From Nocardioides szechwanensis (GTDB lineage Bacteria; Actinomycetota; Actinomycetes; Propionibacteriales; Nocardioidaceae), in assembly GCF_900103935.1 (NCBI RefSeq), contig NZ_FNIC01000002.1, forward strand, positions 617,768 to 681,767: a stretch of DNA of 64,000 bases, written 5' to 3'. The stretch's first letter is position 1. The number at the start of each line of letters is the position of its first letter. A program made the translations under genes and the position numbers. Shown here in pieces: positions 43,500-51,697 of this stretch. A model generated the notes under the pieces. The model did no database searches and was not told the origin of the DNA. It saw nothing but the letters and a program-made list of their open reading frames with translations.

Positions 43500-43600
43500 G
43501 GATCGGGCGTGTAAACACCGTTCCTCAACCGTGGTCGCCCCAGGCGTAGCGTCCGTGCTGTCCTAGAGATTTTTCTGGCCACGTCGTTGTGGGGGGTGTC

Positions 43601-44089
43601 ATGAAGTTCACGATCAGCCGCAAGCTCGTCGTCTCGGTCGTCTCCGTGCTCGTCGTGGCCGCGATCGCCGCGTTGAGCGGCATCTCCTGGAGCCAGGCGA
43701 GCGAGTCGCCGTCGGGGGTCCAGCTGGTCGCCGACGGGCACCTCGCTACCCTGACCGTCACCGACATCCAGCCTGGTGACGAAGCCTCACGCCTGGTGAC
43801 GATCCACAACTCGGCCGACCGGCCGGCGCGGATCGACTTCACTGAGCAGGGCGAGGCGACGGGCTACCGTGACGGGCAGCTCCAGCTGTCGGTCGACGCC
43901 GGTGGCCGGCAGGTCTACGCAGGACAGTTCGGAGCGATGGCCGACCTCACCCAGGACATGGGTCAGATCGGTGCCGGCGAGTCGGTCACCTTCCGGTTCA
44001 CGGTGTCCCTCCCGGACGAGGTCACCTACCTCGGCCCGGGTCGAGAGACGGCCACGGCGTCCTACGCGTGGGTGCTCGTGCCCGTCTAG
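43601..44089 (+). CDS. Small exported protein, TasA/camelysin-like
   Basis: The 162-aa protein has a signal-type N-terminus (KFTISRKLVVSVVSVLVVAAIAAL, ending near SQA) and a single beta-rich domain (about 35-160). It has a jelly-roll-like sequence with TIHNSADRPARIDF and GESVTFRFTVSLP, similar in outline to TasA/CalY biofilm fibre proteins. A SipW-type signal peptidase follows 94 bp downstream, the combination used for TasA in Bacillus. GGGGGG lies just before the ATG. Assignment to TasA is by context and pattern only. Confidence 0.6.
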   Translation: MKFTISRKLVVSVVSVLVVAAIAALSGISWSQASESPSGVQLVADGHLATLTVTDIQPGDEASRLVTIHNSADRPARIDFTEQGEATGYRDGQLQLSVDAGGRQVYAGQFGAMADLTQDMGQIGAGESVTFRFTVSLPDEVTYLGPGRETATASYAWVLVPV

Positions 44090-44183
44090 CACCACAGCAC
44101 CACCGCAGCGCAGCAACTTTGGGGGGTTTGGCGGGGCACACGCCTCGTGGTCAGCAGCACCGGCCCCCGACCTCGGGAAGGAC

Positions 44184-44744
44184 ATGATGGAGATCGCCCC
44201 GGCACCGCATCGGCGACGGCTGTCGCCGTTTGCCCGCGTGCTGATCGCGCTCGGGGTCTTCGCGCCCGTCACCTTCCTGGCCCTCGTGCCGACGATGTTC
44301 GGACTCCAGCGCTACGTCGTCGCCAACGAGTCGATGGACGGCGGCATCAGCCGCGGCTCGGTGGTCCTGGAGCGCCGGGTCCCGATCAGCGACCTCAAGG
44401 TCGGCGACGTGATCACCTACGACCCGCCGCCCGCGTCCGGCGTGGAGGGTCTGCTCACCCACCGGGTGATCTGGATCGACGGCATCCACCTGCAGACGCA
44501 GGGCGACGCGCAGCCCACTCCGGACCCCTGGCTGGTGCCCCTCGAGGAGCCGGTGATGTCCCGCGTGGTCGTGTCGATTCCCTACGTCGGGCTGCCGTTC
44601 GTGGCCCCGATCGGGGAGTCGGTGTGGCTGCTCGCGCTGATCGTTCCGGGCTCCGCGCTGCTGCTCCTGCTGCTCCAGGACTCGATGCGCGCGAGGCAGC
44701 CGCGTCCGGGTCCGTCCCAGACAGTCGGCACGTCACCCCGGTAG
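44184..44744 (+). CDS. SipW/ER-type signal peptidase I (S26B)
   Basis: The 186-aa protein has an N-terminal helix (about 18-42), the serine nucleophile in VVANESMDGGISRGS and histidine rather than lysine as general base in LLTHRVI, which is the S26B/SipW class. A C-terminal helix (about 148-170) gives a second anchor, and a basic tail follows. It should cleave the signal peptide of the TasA-like protein upstream. GGGAAGGA lies before ATGATG; the first ATG (44184) is used. Confidence 0.85.
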   Translation: MMEIAPAPHRRRLSPFARVLIALGVFAPVTFLALVPTMFGLQRYVVANESMDGGISRGSVVLERRVPISDLKVGDVITYDPPPASGVEGLLTHRVIWIDGIHLQTQGDAQPTPDPWLVPLEEPVMSRVVVSIPYVGLPFVAPIGESVWLLALIVPGSALLLLLLQDSMRARQPRPGPSQTVGTSPR

Positions 44745-44760
44745 TAGAGATGAGAAGCCC

Positions 44761-44766
44761 TATGAT
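44761..44766 (+). promoter_or_regulatory. -10 box for response regulator mRNA
   Basis: TATGAT ends 8 nt before the GTG start of the response regulator. It is the closest match to TATAAT in the region and implies a leaderless or nearly leaderless mRNA. Confidence 0.5.
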
Positions 44767-44774
44767 GCTGGACT

Positions 44775-45467
44775 GTGGCCCACAGAGTTCTTGTCGTCGA
44801 AGACGAGGAGGACATCGCGATCCCTCTGGTGCGCACCTTGGAGCGCGAGGGGTACGACGTCCTGTGGGTCGACAGCGGACAAAAGGCGCTCGACGAGCTG
44901 GACTCCCGCTCGGCGGACGTCGTGATCCTGGATCTCGGTCTTCCTGACATGGACGGCCTGGAGGTCTGCCGCAAGGCACGTGGCGCCGGCTACGACGGCG
45001 CGATCATGATCGTCACCGCCCGGGCGGGCGAGCTCGATCGGGTCGTGGGCCTCGACTACGGCGCCGACGACTACCTCGCCAAGCCGTTCGGCCTCGCCGA
45101 GCTGCAGGCCCGGGTGCGCGCCCTGATCCGGCGCACGACCGGTGGAGCCAGCGGTGAGGGCGCCGACGAGGGTGCCCTGCGCATCGACGTCGCCGCGCGG
45201 CGGGTCTACGCCGGTGACGACGAGGTGCCGTTGACCGGCAAGGAGTTCGACGTCCTCAACATCCTCGCGGCTCACCGCGACAAGGTGGTGTCGCGCGGTC
45301 GGCTGATGGCCGACGTGTGGGACGAGAACTGGTACGGCTCGACCAAGACCCTCGACGTGACGATCGGGCGACTGCGACAGAAGCTCGAGAGCGTCGGGGT
45401 TTCGGAGCGAGTGGTCGCTGTTCGAGGCGTGGGTTTCCGCCTCGAGGGCAACACTCCCGATGCGTAA
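44775..45467 (+). CDS. OmpR/PhoB-family response regulator
   Basis: The 230-aa protein has a receiver domain (1-120, acidic pocket EDEED near 9, phosphoacceptor aspartate in VVILDLGLPDMDG, Thr in IVTAR and Lys in LAKPF) and a winged-helix DNA-binding domain (about 135-225, ending in RGVGFRLEG). It overlaps the next gene, a histidine kinase, by 8 bp. The kinase lacks essential residues, so the regulator may receive its phosphate from elsewhere. It is likely to control neighbouring TasA/SipW genes. Confidence 0.92.
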   Translation: MAHRVLVVEDEEDIAIPLVRTLEREGYDVLWVDSGQKALDELDSRSADVVILDLGLPDMDGLEVCRKARGAGYDGAIMIVTARAGELDRVVGLDYGADDYLAKPFGLAELQARVRALIRRTTGGASGEGADEGALRIDVAARRVYAGDDEVPLTGKEFDVLNILAAHRDKVVSRGRLMADVWDENWYGSTKTLDVTIGRLRQKLESVGVSERVVAVRGVGFRLEGNTPDA

Positions 45468-46656
45468 GCGACTCACCCTCGCGTTCGTCCTCGTCACCTT
45501 GTTGCTCACGGCCGCGGGTGGAGTGGTGCGTACGGTGACGCTCGAGGGGCTGCTGCGCGAGCGGGAGGGCGAGCACATCTTCCGTGAGGCCCTGACGCTC
45601 GCGACCGTCGTCGACCAGCGGATCCGGCAGGACCAGCGCGTCGACGAGGACTTCCTCGCCGACTACGCCGGCTCCGACACCCAGGTGGCGTTCGTGCCGG
45701 AGGGCGGTGAGGCGGTGGTCGTCGACGGCCCCGACTACCGCGAGTCCGACGACGGCATCTCCTCGACCGTCGTACTCGAGGACGGGTCGCTCACGATCCG
45801 GCAGTCCGGCGGCGTGATCCGCGGGCTGTGGCGCGACGACACCTCCGCTGCCCTGATCCTGCTGGCCCTGATCGCGGTGGCCGCGGCGGTGCTCGGCTAC
45901 CTCATCGCCTGGTCGATGTCGGCGCCCTTCCAGCGCCTCGCCGTCGCCGCCAGTGCGCTGGGCCGCGGCCGGTTCGACCTCGACCTGCCCCGCACCCGGG
46001 TGCCCGAGGCGCGGGCGATCTCCGAGGCACTGGGTGCGAGCGCCGTGGCCCTGCGCAGCCGGCTCGAGCGCGAGCAGGAGTTCGCGATGCACGCCTCCCA
46101 CGTGCTGCGCACGCCGCTGACCGGGCTGCGCCTCCAGCTCGAGGAGATGACCCTCGACGACGACCTTCCCGACGCGACCAGGGCCGCCGCGGTCAGCTGC
46201 ATGGCCGCGGTCGACGAGGTCAACGAGGTCGCCGGTGACCTCGTCGACCTGTCCCGCCGGGGCCTGATCGGCGGGGCGCAGATCCCGCTGCGCGAGCTGG
46301 CCACCAGCAGCGCCCAGCACTGGGCCGACGAGCTCGGCGAGCACGGCCGGGGTCTGACGGCGGCGGTCGAGGGTGACATCGAGCTCACGTTCACACCGGG
46401 GCCGATCGAGCAGATCCTCGATCTGCTGCTGCGCGACGCCGTACGCCACGGGCAGGGCGACGCGCGGCTGATCTTCGAGGGCGACGCCCGGGGCCACCTG
46501 CGGGTGACCGTTCGCGGCCACCGCACGTCGTCGCCCGAGAGTGACGACCTGGTCGAGGAGGCGCGCTCCGTGGTCGAGGCCCTGGGCGGCCGTCTCCAGT
46601 CGCTGCCCGGCCCTCAAGGTGCCACCGACCTCGTGGCGCTGCTCCCGCGCCGCTGA
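45460..46656 (+). CDS. Membrane histidine kinase-like protein with degenerate catalytic domain
   Basis: The 398-aa protein has two membrane helices (7-27 and 129-150) around an extracytoplasmic sensor, a HAMP-like segment and an HisKA helix with H214 in HASHVLRTPL. The glutamate that normally follows the phosphoacceptor histidine (SHELRTPL) is valine. In the ATPase domain the N-box asparagines are gone (LLLRDAVRHG), and the G1 box DxGxG is missing: VTVRGHRTSSPESDD takes its place. Only the final LGG of G2 remains. It probably cannot autophosphorylate, and may act as a sensor scaffold or phosphatase. Confidence 0.85.
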   Translation: MRKRLTLAFVLVTLLLTAAGGVVRTVTLEGLLREREGEHIFREALTLATVVDQRIRQDQRVDEDFLADYAGSDTQVAFVPEGGEAVVVDGPDYRESDDGISSTVVLEDGSLTIRQSGGVIRGLWRDDTSAALILLALIAVAAAVLGYLIAWSMSAPFQRLAVAASALGRGRFDLDLPRTRVPEARAISEALGASAVALRSRLEREQEFAMHASHVLRTPLTGLRLQLEEMTLDDDLPDATRAAAVSCMAAVDEVNEVAGDLVDLSRRGLIGGAQIPLRELATSSAQHWADELGEHGRGLTAAVEGDIELTFTPGPIEQILDLLLRDAVRHGQGDARLIFEGDARGHLRVTVRGHRTSSPESDDLVEEARSVVEALGGRLQSLPGPQGATDLVALLPRR

Positions 46657-47565
46657 TCAGCGCTGGGTCTGCCCCTCGAGGAACGCGGTCACCAGGCGGT
46701 TGACCTCCGCCGGCTGCTCGAGCTGGAGGAAGTGGCCCGCGTCCGGGACCACCACGAGCTCCCCGTGCGCAGGCATCCGGGGGGCGGCCCGCCGGGCGAA
46801 GCCCGCCTGGAGGCAGCCGTCGTCGGCCCCGTGCAGGTTGAGCGTGGGCACCGTGGGCATCGCGGTCCAGGTGCGGTGCCAGTCGGCATACCCCGCCGGG
46901 ACGGCCCACGGGCGCGCCACCGCGCGGTAGTAGCCGACCGCAGCCGAGCGCTGCTCGGGGGTGGCCAGCGAGGCGAGCACGTGGTCGAGGTCCTCGGCGG
47001 CGTCGTAGCCGGGCGACCACGCGCGCCAGAGGTGGCGCACGAGCCGCTCCAGGTTGCGCTCGGGCAGGACCGGGAGCTGGTTGAACATCGTGTACCAGGA
47101 CAGGCGCACCTGACGCGGGATCATCCGTGCCCACTCACCGACGCCCGGGGTGACGCCGGCCATGGCCGGGAACGGCGGCACGGCGAGGGTGACGACCGCG
47201 CGGTAGGGGTTGCGCTCGTGGGCACCGAGCCCGTTGGCGGTGATCGCGCCCCAGTCGTGGCCGACCAGGACCGCCCGCTCGTCGCCGCCCAGCACCTCGT
47301 GCGCGGCGGCCGCGTCGGCCATCAGCGCCCCGACCTGGAAGCAGCCGTCGGCCGGCACGTCGGAGGGCCCGTAGCCGCGCGTGAACGGCGCGACGACCCG
47401 GAAGCCGCACTCCGCGAGGTGCGGGCCGAGGTGGCGCCAGGTCCAGGCCGTGTCGGGGAAGCCGTGGAGGGCGACGACCAGGGGGCCGTCGTCGGGACCC
47501 CAGGCGAGCGCGGACAGCCGGACGTGGGGGAGGGGCAGGTCGAGGATCCGGGGCAGCACGCTCAT
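46657..47565 (-). CDS. Alpha/beta hydrolase, epoxide hydrolase-like
   Basis: This 302-aa protein has the alpha/beta-hydrolase fold: oxyanion region LHGFPDTAW, nucleophile Asp in VGHDWGAI (the epoxide hydrolase/haloalkane dehalogenase type), acid near GADDGC and catalytic His in DAGHFLQLEQP. The substrate is unknown. ATG 47565 gives the family-type start MSVLPRILDLPLP. Its stop codon lies directly against that of the convergent histidine kinase, leaving no space for a terminator. Confidence 0.86.
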   Translation of the reverse strand: MSVLPRILDLPLPHVRLSALAWGPDDGPLVVALHGFPDTAWTWRHLGPHLAECGFRVVAPFTRGYGPSDVPADGCFQVGALMADAAAAHEVLGGDERAVLVGHDWGAITANGLGAHERNPYRAVVTLAVPPFPAMAGVTPGVGEWARMIPRQVRLSWYTMFNQLPVLPERNLERLVRHLWRAWSPGYDAAEDLDHVLASLATPEQRSAAVGYYRAVARPWAVPAGYADWHRTWTAMPTVPTLNLHGADDGCLQAGFARRAAPRMPAHGELVVVPDAGHFLQLEQPAEVNRLVTAFLEGQTQR

Positions 47566-47575
47566 GCGCGCATTC

Positions 47576-48244
47576 TCACGCAGTGCTGACGAGGGTGGTG
47601 AAGACGACCACGTTGGACTGCCAGCCGCCGCGCGCCGCGTCGTACTCGCCGCCGCAGGTGACCAGGTTGAGTGCGCGGCGGGCGGGGTCGCCGGCGTACA
47701 CCTCCTGGGCGGGGAAGTCCTCGTTGGCGTAGGTCGCCACCCGGTCGACACGGAACGTGGCGACCGACCCTCCGACCAGGCTGACCTCGACCGTGCTGCC
47801 GGGCTCGAGCTGGGCGAGGTCGTGGAACACCGCGGGCCCGTCGACCGAGTCCACGTGCCCGAGCACGACCGAGGAGCCCAGCTGGCCGGGGACCGGCCCC
47901 TGGTCGAACCAGCCGGCGCGCGCCGGGTTCTCGGGCACCTCGACGGTCCGGTCCTTGTTGAGGCCGAGACGGATCAGGTCGGTGGCGACGCCGATGGAAG
48001 GGATGGAGAGGTGCTCGGGGCGGGCCGGTGGCCCGGCCGGTGTTGTGTTGGCGGACGGAGGGGTCGGCGCGGCCGACGCCGTCGACGGTGGGACCGAGCC
48101 GGGCGCGACCGGAGCGGGCGCGGCCCGGTCCTCCGTCGGGGCGGACTGCTGCACCGCGAGCATGACGAGCACCGCCGCCGCACCGAGGAGCACGGCCGCG
48201 AGCGCGGCCCAGCGCCTCTGGCGCGGTGTTACGGGGTGTCGCAT
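47576..48244 (-). CDS. Sortase, class E/F-like
   Basis: This 222-aa protein has an N-terminal anchor (about 12-32), a Pro/Ala/Ser-rich stretch (40-75) and a sortase domain. The catalytic His is in VVLGHVDS and Cys in LVTCGGEYD, with an Arg shortly after (AARGGWQSNVVVF). Sortases cut a sorting signal and join the protein to peptidoglycan. Its substrate is probably the product of the gene just upstream on the same strand (3 nt gap), which ends in an NPDTG signal. Confidence 0.86.
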   Translation of the reverse strand: MRHPVTPRQRRWAALAAVLLGAAAVLVMLAVQQSAPTEDRAAPAPVAPGSVPPSTASAAPTPPSANTTPAGPPARPEHLSIPSIGVATDLIRLGLNKDRTVEVPENPARAGWFDQGPVPGQLGSSVVLGHVDSVDGPAVFHDLAQLEPGSTVEVSLVGGSVATFRVDRVATYANEDFPAQEVYAGDPARRALNLVTCGGEYDAARGGWQSNVVVFTTLVSTA

Positions 48245-48247
48245 GGG

Positions 48248-49294
48248 TCAGTGCGTGCGGGTGGTGCGGGCCGAGACGGTGACCGCGACCAGGGCGCCCA
48301 GGGCCGCGAGACCGGCGAGCACGTAGAGCACCACGGGCCCGCGTCCGTCAGAGGCGGGCTTCAGACCGGTGTCGGGGTTGCCGACCGGGACGACCGGGGT
48401 CCCGGTGCCGCCGCCCGGCGTACTGCTTTCGGTGCCCGGGCCGGTCGGCGAGTCGGTCGAGGTCGGCGTGCTCGTCGGGGTGCTCGAGGGGGTGCTGGTC
48501 GGGGTCGCCGTCGCGGTGGGGGTGGGCGTCGGGGCGGCGCAGCCGGGGGAGGTGATCACGTTGGTGTCGAGCGTGACCGCGGCGTTGCGGGCCAGGATCC
48601 GGCCTACGACGTCCGCGCCGGTGTCGAGCGTGGCCGAGGTGAGGGCCATGACGGTGCCCACGAAGTCGGTGCCGGTGCCCAGGGTCGCCGAGCTGGTGAC
48701 CTGCCAGAAGACGTTGCACGGCGAGGCGCCGTTGATCAGGTTGACGCTCGAGCCCGACGCGGTGGTCAGCGACGACCCGGCCTTGAAGATGAACACGGCA
48801 CTGGGGTCGCCCTGGGCGTCGAGTGTGACCGTGCCGGTGAGCTGCATGCTCGAGGTGTCCTCGTAGACGCCGGGGATCAGGGTCAGACCGCCGAGGTCGG
48901 TGCCGGTCAGGTCCGTGTCGGTGGGCGAGTTGGCGGCCTGGAGGTAGGCGGTGGTCAGGTCGTTCTGGGCCTGCAGGGCGACGGCGTCGGCGACGTGCTG
49001 GGTGCCGTTGTTGACCTGGCCCGGCGGGAAGCCGGAGACGGCGGTTCCGGGGCTGACGCCGAGGTCGCCGGAGACCACCGACGCGCCGGTGTTGGTCACC
49101 TCGCTTCCGGCCAGCACCGCGAAGGACTCGGCCGTGCCGAGCAGGATCGGGTCGGCGGCGTACGCCGGGGAAGCGCCGCTCATCGCGACGCCGACCACCA
49201 GGAGGGCGCCGGCGGCCACGCTGAGCGAGGAGACGAGGCGGCGGGGGCCGCGCGGCCCGGGAGCAGGCGCGGAGAAGGGAGTATGGGGGGACAT
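48248..49294 (-). CDS. Ice-binding (DUF3494) domain protein with sortase signal
   Basis: The 348-aa secreted protein has a long signal peptide (1-46, ending SPAYA), a DUF3494 ice-binding-like domain (about 48-250, with LGTAESFAVLAGSEVTNTG and ADVVGRILARNAAVTLDTN), a Thr/Pro/Ser linker (255-300) and a sorting signal: NPDTG, hydrophobic helix (about 318-338), then ARTTRTH. Thus it is wall-anchored by the adjacent sortase. DUF3494 domains form beta-solenoids that bind ice or act as adhesins; the family includes non-ice binders. One start, ATG 49294, is clear. Confidence 0.87.
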   Translation of the reverse strand: MSPHTPFSAPAPGPRGPRRLVSSLSVAAGALLVVGVAMSGASPAYAADPILLGTAESFAVLAGSEVTNTGASVVSGDLGVSPGTAVSGFPPGQVNNGTQHVADAVALQAQNDLTTAYLQAANSPTDTDLTGTDLGGLTLIPGVYEDTSSMQLTGTVTLDAQGDPSAVFIFKAGSSLTTASGSSVNLINGASPCNVFWQVTSSATLGTGTDFVGTVMALTSATLDTGADVVGRILARNAAVTLDTNVITSPGCAAPTPTPTATATPTSTPSSTPTSTPTSTDSPTGPGTESSTPGGGTGTPVVPVGNPDTGLKPASDGRGPVVLYVLAGLAALGALVAVTVSARTTRTH

Positions 49295-49420
49295 ACGTGG
49301 CTGCTTTCTGCGGGCTCCGCAAGGGGGTGGTCAATGCGCCCTAGGGGGTGGGTGCACATGCGTGAGTCGTTCCACGGTACCCCAGACGTGACCCTCCGAA
49401 GCGGCAGTACTCGCGCACCC

Positions 49421-49426
49421 TAGGCT
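49421..49426 (+). promoter_or_regulatory. -10 box for leaderless SnoaL-like gene
   Basis: TAGGCT ends 6 nt before the ATG at 49433. The rest of the 138-bp gap 49295-49432 contains no visible gene or strong hairpin. Confidence 0.5.
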
Positions 49427-49432
49427 GCCGGG

Positions 49433-49879
49433 ATGGCCGACAGCGCCCGTCAGATCGAGAACCTGCTCTACGACTACGCCGAGCGGATCGACGCCGGCGA
49501 CTTCGAGGGCGTGGCCGACCTCTTCACCCACGCGCGGATCCACGGCCAGGAGAACGGCCCGCCGGAGACGGTCTTCGAGGGCCGTGCCGGCGCGCTGCGG
49601 CTGTACGAGATGTCCACGCGTCGCTACGACGACGACGGCACCCCGAAGACCCACCACATCACCACCAACGTCCGGGTCGAGGTCGACGAGGAGGCGGGCA
49701 CCGGCACCTGCCGGTCCTACTTCGCCGTCGCCCAGGCCACCCCTGAGCTGCCGCTCCAGCTGATCATCACCGGCCGCTACCACGACACGTTCCAGCGGCT
49801 CGAGGGCCGCTGGTGGTTCGCGTCGCGCACCATGTTCGTCGACCAGGTCGGTGACCTCAGCCAGCACCTGCTCTTCTGA
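49433..49879 (+). CDS. SnoaL-like (NTF2-fold) protein
   Basis: The 148-aa protein has the cone-shaped NTF2/SnoaL fold pattern: N-terminal helices with IENLLYDYAERIDAGDFEGVADLF, middle strands with THHITTNVRVEV and final strands RYHDTFQRLEGRWWFASR. The group resembles small subunits of ring-hydroxylating dioxygenases and polyketide cyclases, but no such partner is adjacent. The activity is unknown. The ATG is set by the TAGGCT box directly upstream. Confidence 0.83.
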   Translation: MADSARQIENLLYDYAERIDAGDFEGVADLFTHARIHGQENGPPETVFEGRAGALRLYEMSTRRYDDDGTPKTHHITTNVRVEVDEEAGTGTCRSYFAVAQATPELPLQLIITGRYHDTFQRLEGRWWFASRTMFVDQVGDLSQHLLF

Positions 49880-49894
49880 GCGTCTGCCGCGCCG

Positions 49895-49900
49895 TACAGT
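49895..49900 (+). promoter_or_regulatory. -10 box for leaderless membrane protein gene
   Basis: TACAGT ends 7 nt before the GTG at 49908, only 15 bp after the stop of the previous gene, so this gene can be transcribed on its own. Confidence 0.45.
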
Positions 49901-49907
49901 TCGGCCG

Positions 49908-50543
49908 GTGACCGACGCCCAGCTCGCCGTACGCCACCCCACGCCCAGCGTGGTGCGCGGCCTCGACCTCTTCGCCAAGAGCGGCCTGTTGCTGCTGCTG
50001 GCGATGGCGACGATGAACCCCGAGCTCGGCAACCTCGAGGGCAAGGGCGCCAACGCGCGCACGATCGGCTACTCGGTTTTGGCCTTCACGGTGCCGGCCA
50101 TCTGGTACGCCTTCTGGCGCGAGCGGGCCTCGTTCCCGTGGGTGGCCGACCTGCTGGTCACCATCACCTGCTTCAGCGACACCCTCGGCAACCGGATGGA
50201 CCTCTACGACGCCATCTGGTGGTTCGACGACTGGATGCACCTCGTCAACACCGGCCTGCTCGCCGCTGCCTTCATCCTGCTGACCCTGCACCACCGCGCC
50301 AGCCTCGGCCGCACCATCGAGCGCGGCCTCGCCTTCGGCGTCACCGCCGCACTCGCCTGGGAGATCGCGGAGTACTTCGCCTTCGTCAGCAAGTCGTCGG
50401 AGCGCGCCGGCGCCTACGACGACACCCTCGGCGACCTCGCTCTCGGCTCCACCGGCACTGTTCTCGCCGCGCTCGTCGTACACGCGATGTGGCAGCAGGG
50501 CCGGCTGCGCGAGACCGCGCCGCAGCTCGCCGTCACGCGCTGA
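49908..50543 (+). CDS. Membrane protein, YjdF/DUF2238-like
   Basis: This 211-aa membrane protein has about six helices. The signature pattern WWFDDWMHLVNTGLLAAA, AWEIAEYFAF and YDDTLGDLALGSTGT resembles the YjdF/DUF2238 group, whose function is unknown. I use GTG 49908 (VTDAQLAVRHP) because of the TACAGT box; longer frames have no protein character. The gene ends 4 bp before the stop of the convergent B12-sensor gene. Confidence 0.72.
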   Translation: MTDAQLAVRHPTPSVVRGLDLFAKSGLLLLLAMATMNPELGNLEGKGANARTIGYSVLAFTVPAIWYAFWRERASFPWVADLLVTITCFSDTLGNRMDLYDAIWWFDDWMHLVNTGLLAAAFILLTLHHRASLGRTIERGLAFGVTAALAWEIAEYFAFVSKSSERAGAYDDTLGDLALGSTGTVLAALVVHAMWQQGRLRETAPQLAVTR

Positions 50544-50547
50544 GGGG

Positions 50548-51579
50548 TCAGCCGCGGGCGATCTCGGCGACAGCGTGCGCGTCGGGCGCGAAACCGTCGG
50601 CGCCGACGACACGCCACAGTTGCGGGTCGCGCCGGAAGGCGGCTCCACCGACGATGATGCGGGGCGGGTCGACGCTGCTTTCGCGGACGAGGGCGATCAG
50701 GTCGTGGGCGCGCGCGGCACAGCCGCTCATCGTCACCGAGATGGCAAGCAGTGTTGCCCTGTGCTGTTCGATCGCCGAGACGATCGCGTCATGAGGCAGG
50801 TTCGTGCCGATGAAGCGCACGTCCCACCCATCCGCATCCAACACGTTCGCGACGATGCTCGCGCCGACGACGTGGTTCTCGTCGACCACGCCGGTAACCA
50901 CAGCCGTCCCCCTCCGACCTCTCGTCCGGGGGAGCTCCTCCTGGAGCACGCTGAGGATGAACTGGGTCGTGGCCGTCGCCATGTGCTCCTCGGCGATGGT
51001 GAGCCCGGTGGTCTGCCAGCGCCGCCCCACCTCGTAGAGCGCACTCTCGAAGACCTCGACGTAGACGTCTACCGGGGACTCAGCGTCGCTGAGCGCACCC
51101 CGCACGATGGCGAGAGCCTGCTCGCGGCGACCGCTGATGGCCGCAGCGACGTACAGCAGGCAGGCGGGCGACAGCGGGTTGTCTTCACCCCAAGGTGAGC
51201 TCTCGTCGGCGGCGAGGGACTCGAGGGCCGCGCTTATGGCGAGACGAACTGCCTCAGCTGCTGGTGGCGTCAGCCGACCCGTCAGGTGGTCGCGGATCGT
51301 CTCTAGGTTTTCAGCGAGGAACACCCCGCTGATCCCGTGCGACTGGAGCAGGTCGCGACACCAGAGCGCGTAGTCCCGGAAGGTGGTGGGGTCGTCCAGC
51401 TCGACCGATGCCTGCAGGAAGTCGATGTGGTGCCGGGCGTCCTGAACGCCGCGCGCCTGCGCCCGGTCGCCGTAGCGCTCGATCCAGTCGGGATGACGAG
51501 ACAGGAAAGTATGGGTGACTGCGGCGGCGGCGGCGTCGTCACGGGCGCGGCCGATCTCGGCGGCGAGCTCGGCCTTCAC
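50548..51579 (-). CDS. B12-binding sensor protein with CarH-type W-x9-EH motif
   Basis: The 343-aa cytosolic protein has an N-terminal helical domain (about 15-125, THTFLSRHPDWIERYGDRA) and a cobalamin module: helical cap with W188-x9-E198-H199 (the CarH/LitR adenosylcobalamin-light motif) and a Rossmann part with ENHVVG (base-off His 236) and a conserved ISVTMSG segment. No MerR DNA-binding domain is present, so it must signal by protein contact. The GTG start lies 7 nt after a microprotein gene, behind a histidine kinase. It may sense light or B12 for that kinase. Confidence 0.85.
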   Translation of the reverse strand: MKAELAAEIGRARDDAAAAAVTHTFLSRHPDWIERYGDRAQARGVQDARHHIDFLQASVELDDPTTFRDYALWCRDLLQSHGISGVFLAENLETIRDHLTGRLTPPAAEAVRLAISAALESLAADESSPWGEDNPLSPACLLYVAAAISGRREQALAIVRGALSDAESPVDVYVEVFESALYEVGRRWQTTGLTIAEEHMATATTQFILSVLQEELPRTRGRRGTAVVTGVVDENHVVGASIVANVLDADGWDVRFIGTNLPHDAIVSAIEQHRATLLAISVTMSGCAARAHDLIALVRESSVDPPRIIVGGAAFRRDPQLWRVVGADGFAPDAHAVAEIARG

Positions 51580-51586
51580 GTGAGTC

Positions 51587-51697
51587 TCACTCGGCCACTA
51601 CGTCGTAGCTGGTCATGCTCTTGAGCCGCTCGCGCTTGATGCCCTCACGCAACTCGGGAGAGATCCGGTCGTGGGAGACCGAGACGTAGGCCGTCAT
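51587..51697 (-). CDS. 36-aa microprotein coupled to histidine kinase and B12 sensor
   Basis: The small gene encodes MTAYVSVSHDRISPELRE and on to SYDVVAE (36 residues). Its ATG overlaps the stop of the histidine kinase gene (ATGA), and it ends 7 nt before the GTG of the B12-sensor gene. The length fills the spacer exactly between two longer genes, which supports translation. The sequence is amphipathic and basic in the middle (GIKRERLKS). No family recognised. Alternative: an untranslated spacer that happens to be open. Confidence 0.5.
   Translation of the reverse strand: MTAYVSVSHDRISPELREGIKRERLKSMTSYDVVAE

Noticed and set aside
43472..43600. Riboswitch or small RNA in the leader of the TasA-like gene
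   Set aside because: Only a short palindrome and a T-run are visible; no known riboswitch core or stable long stem.
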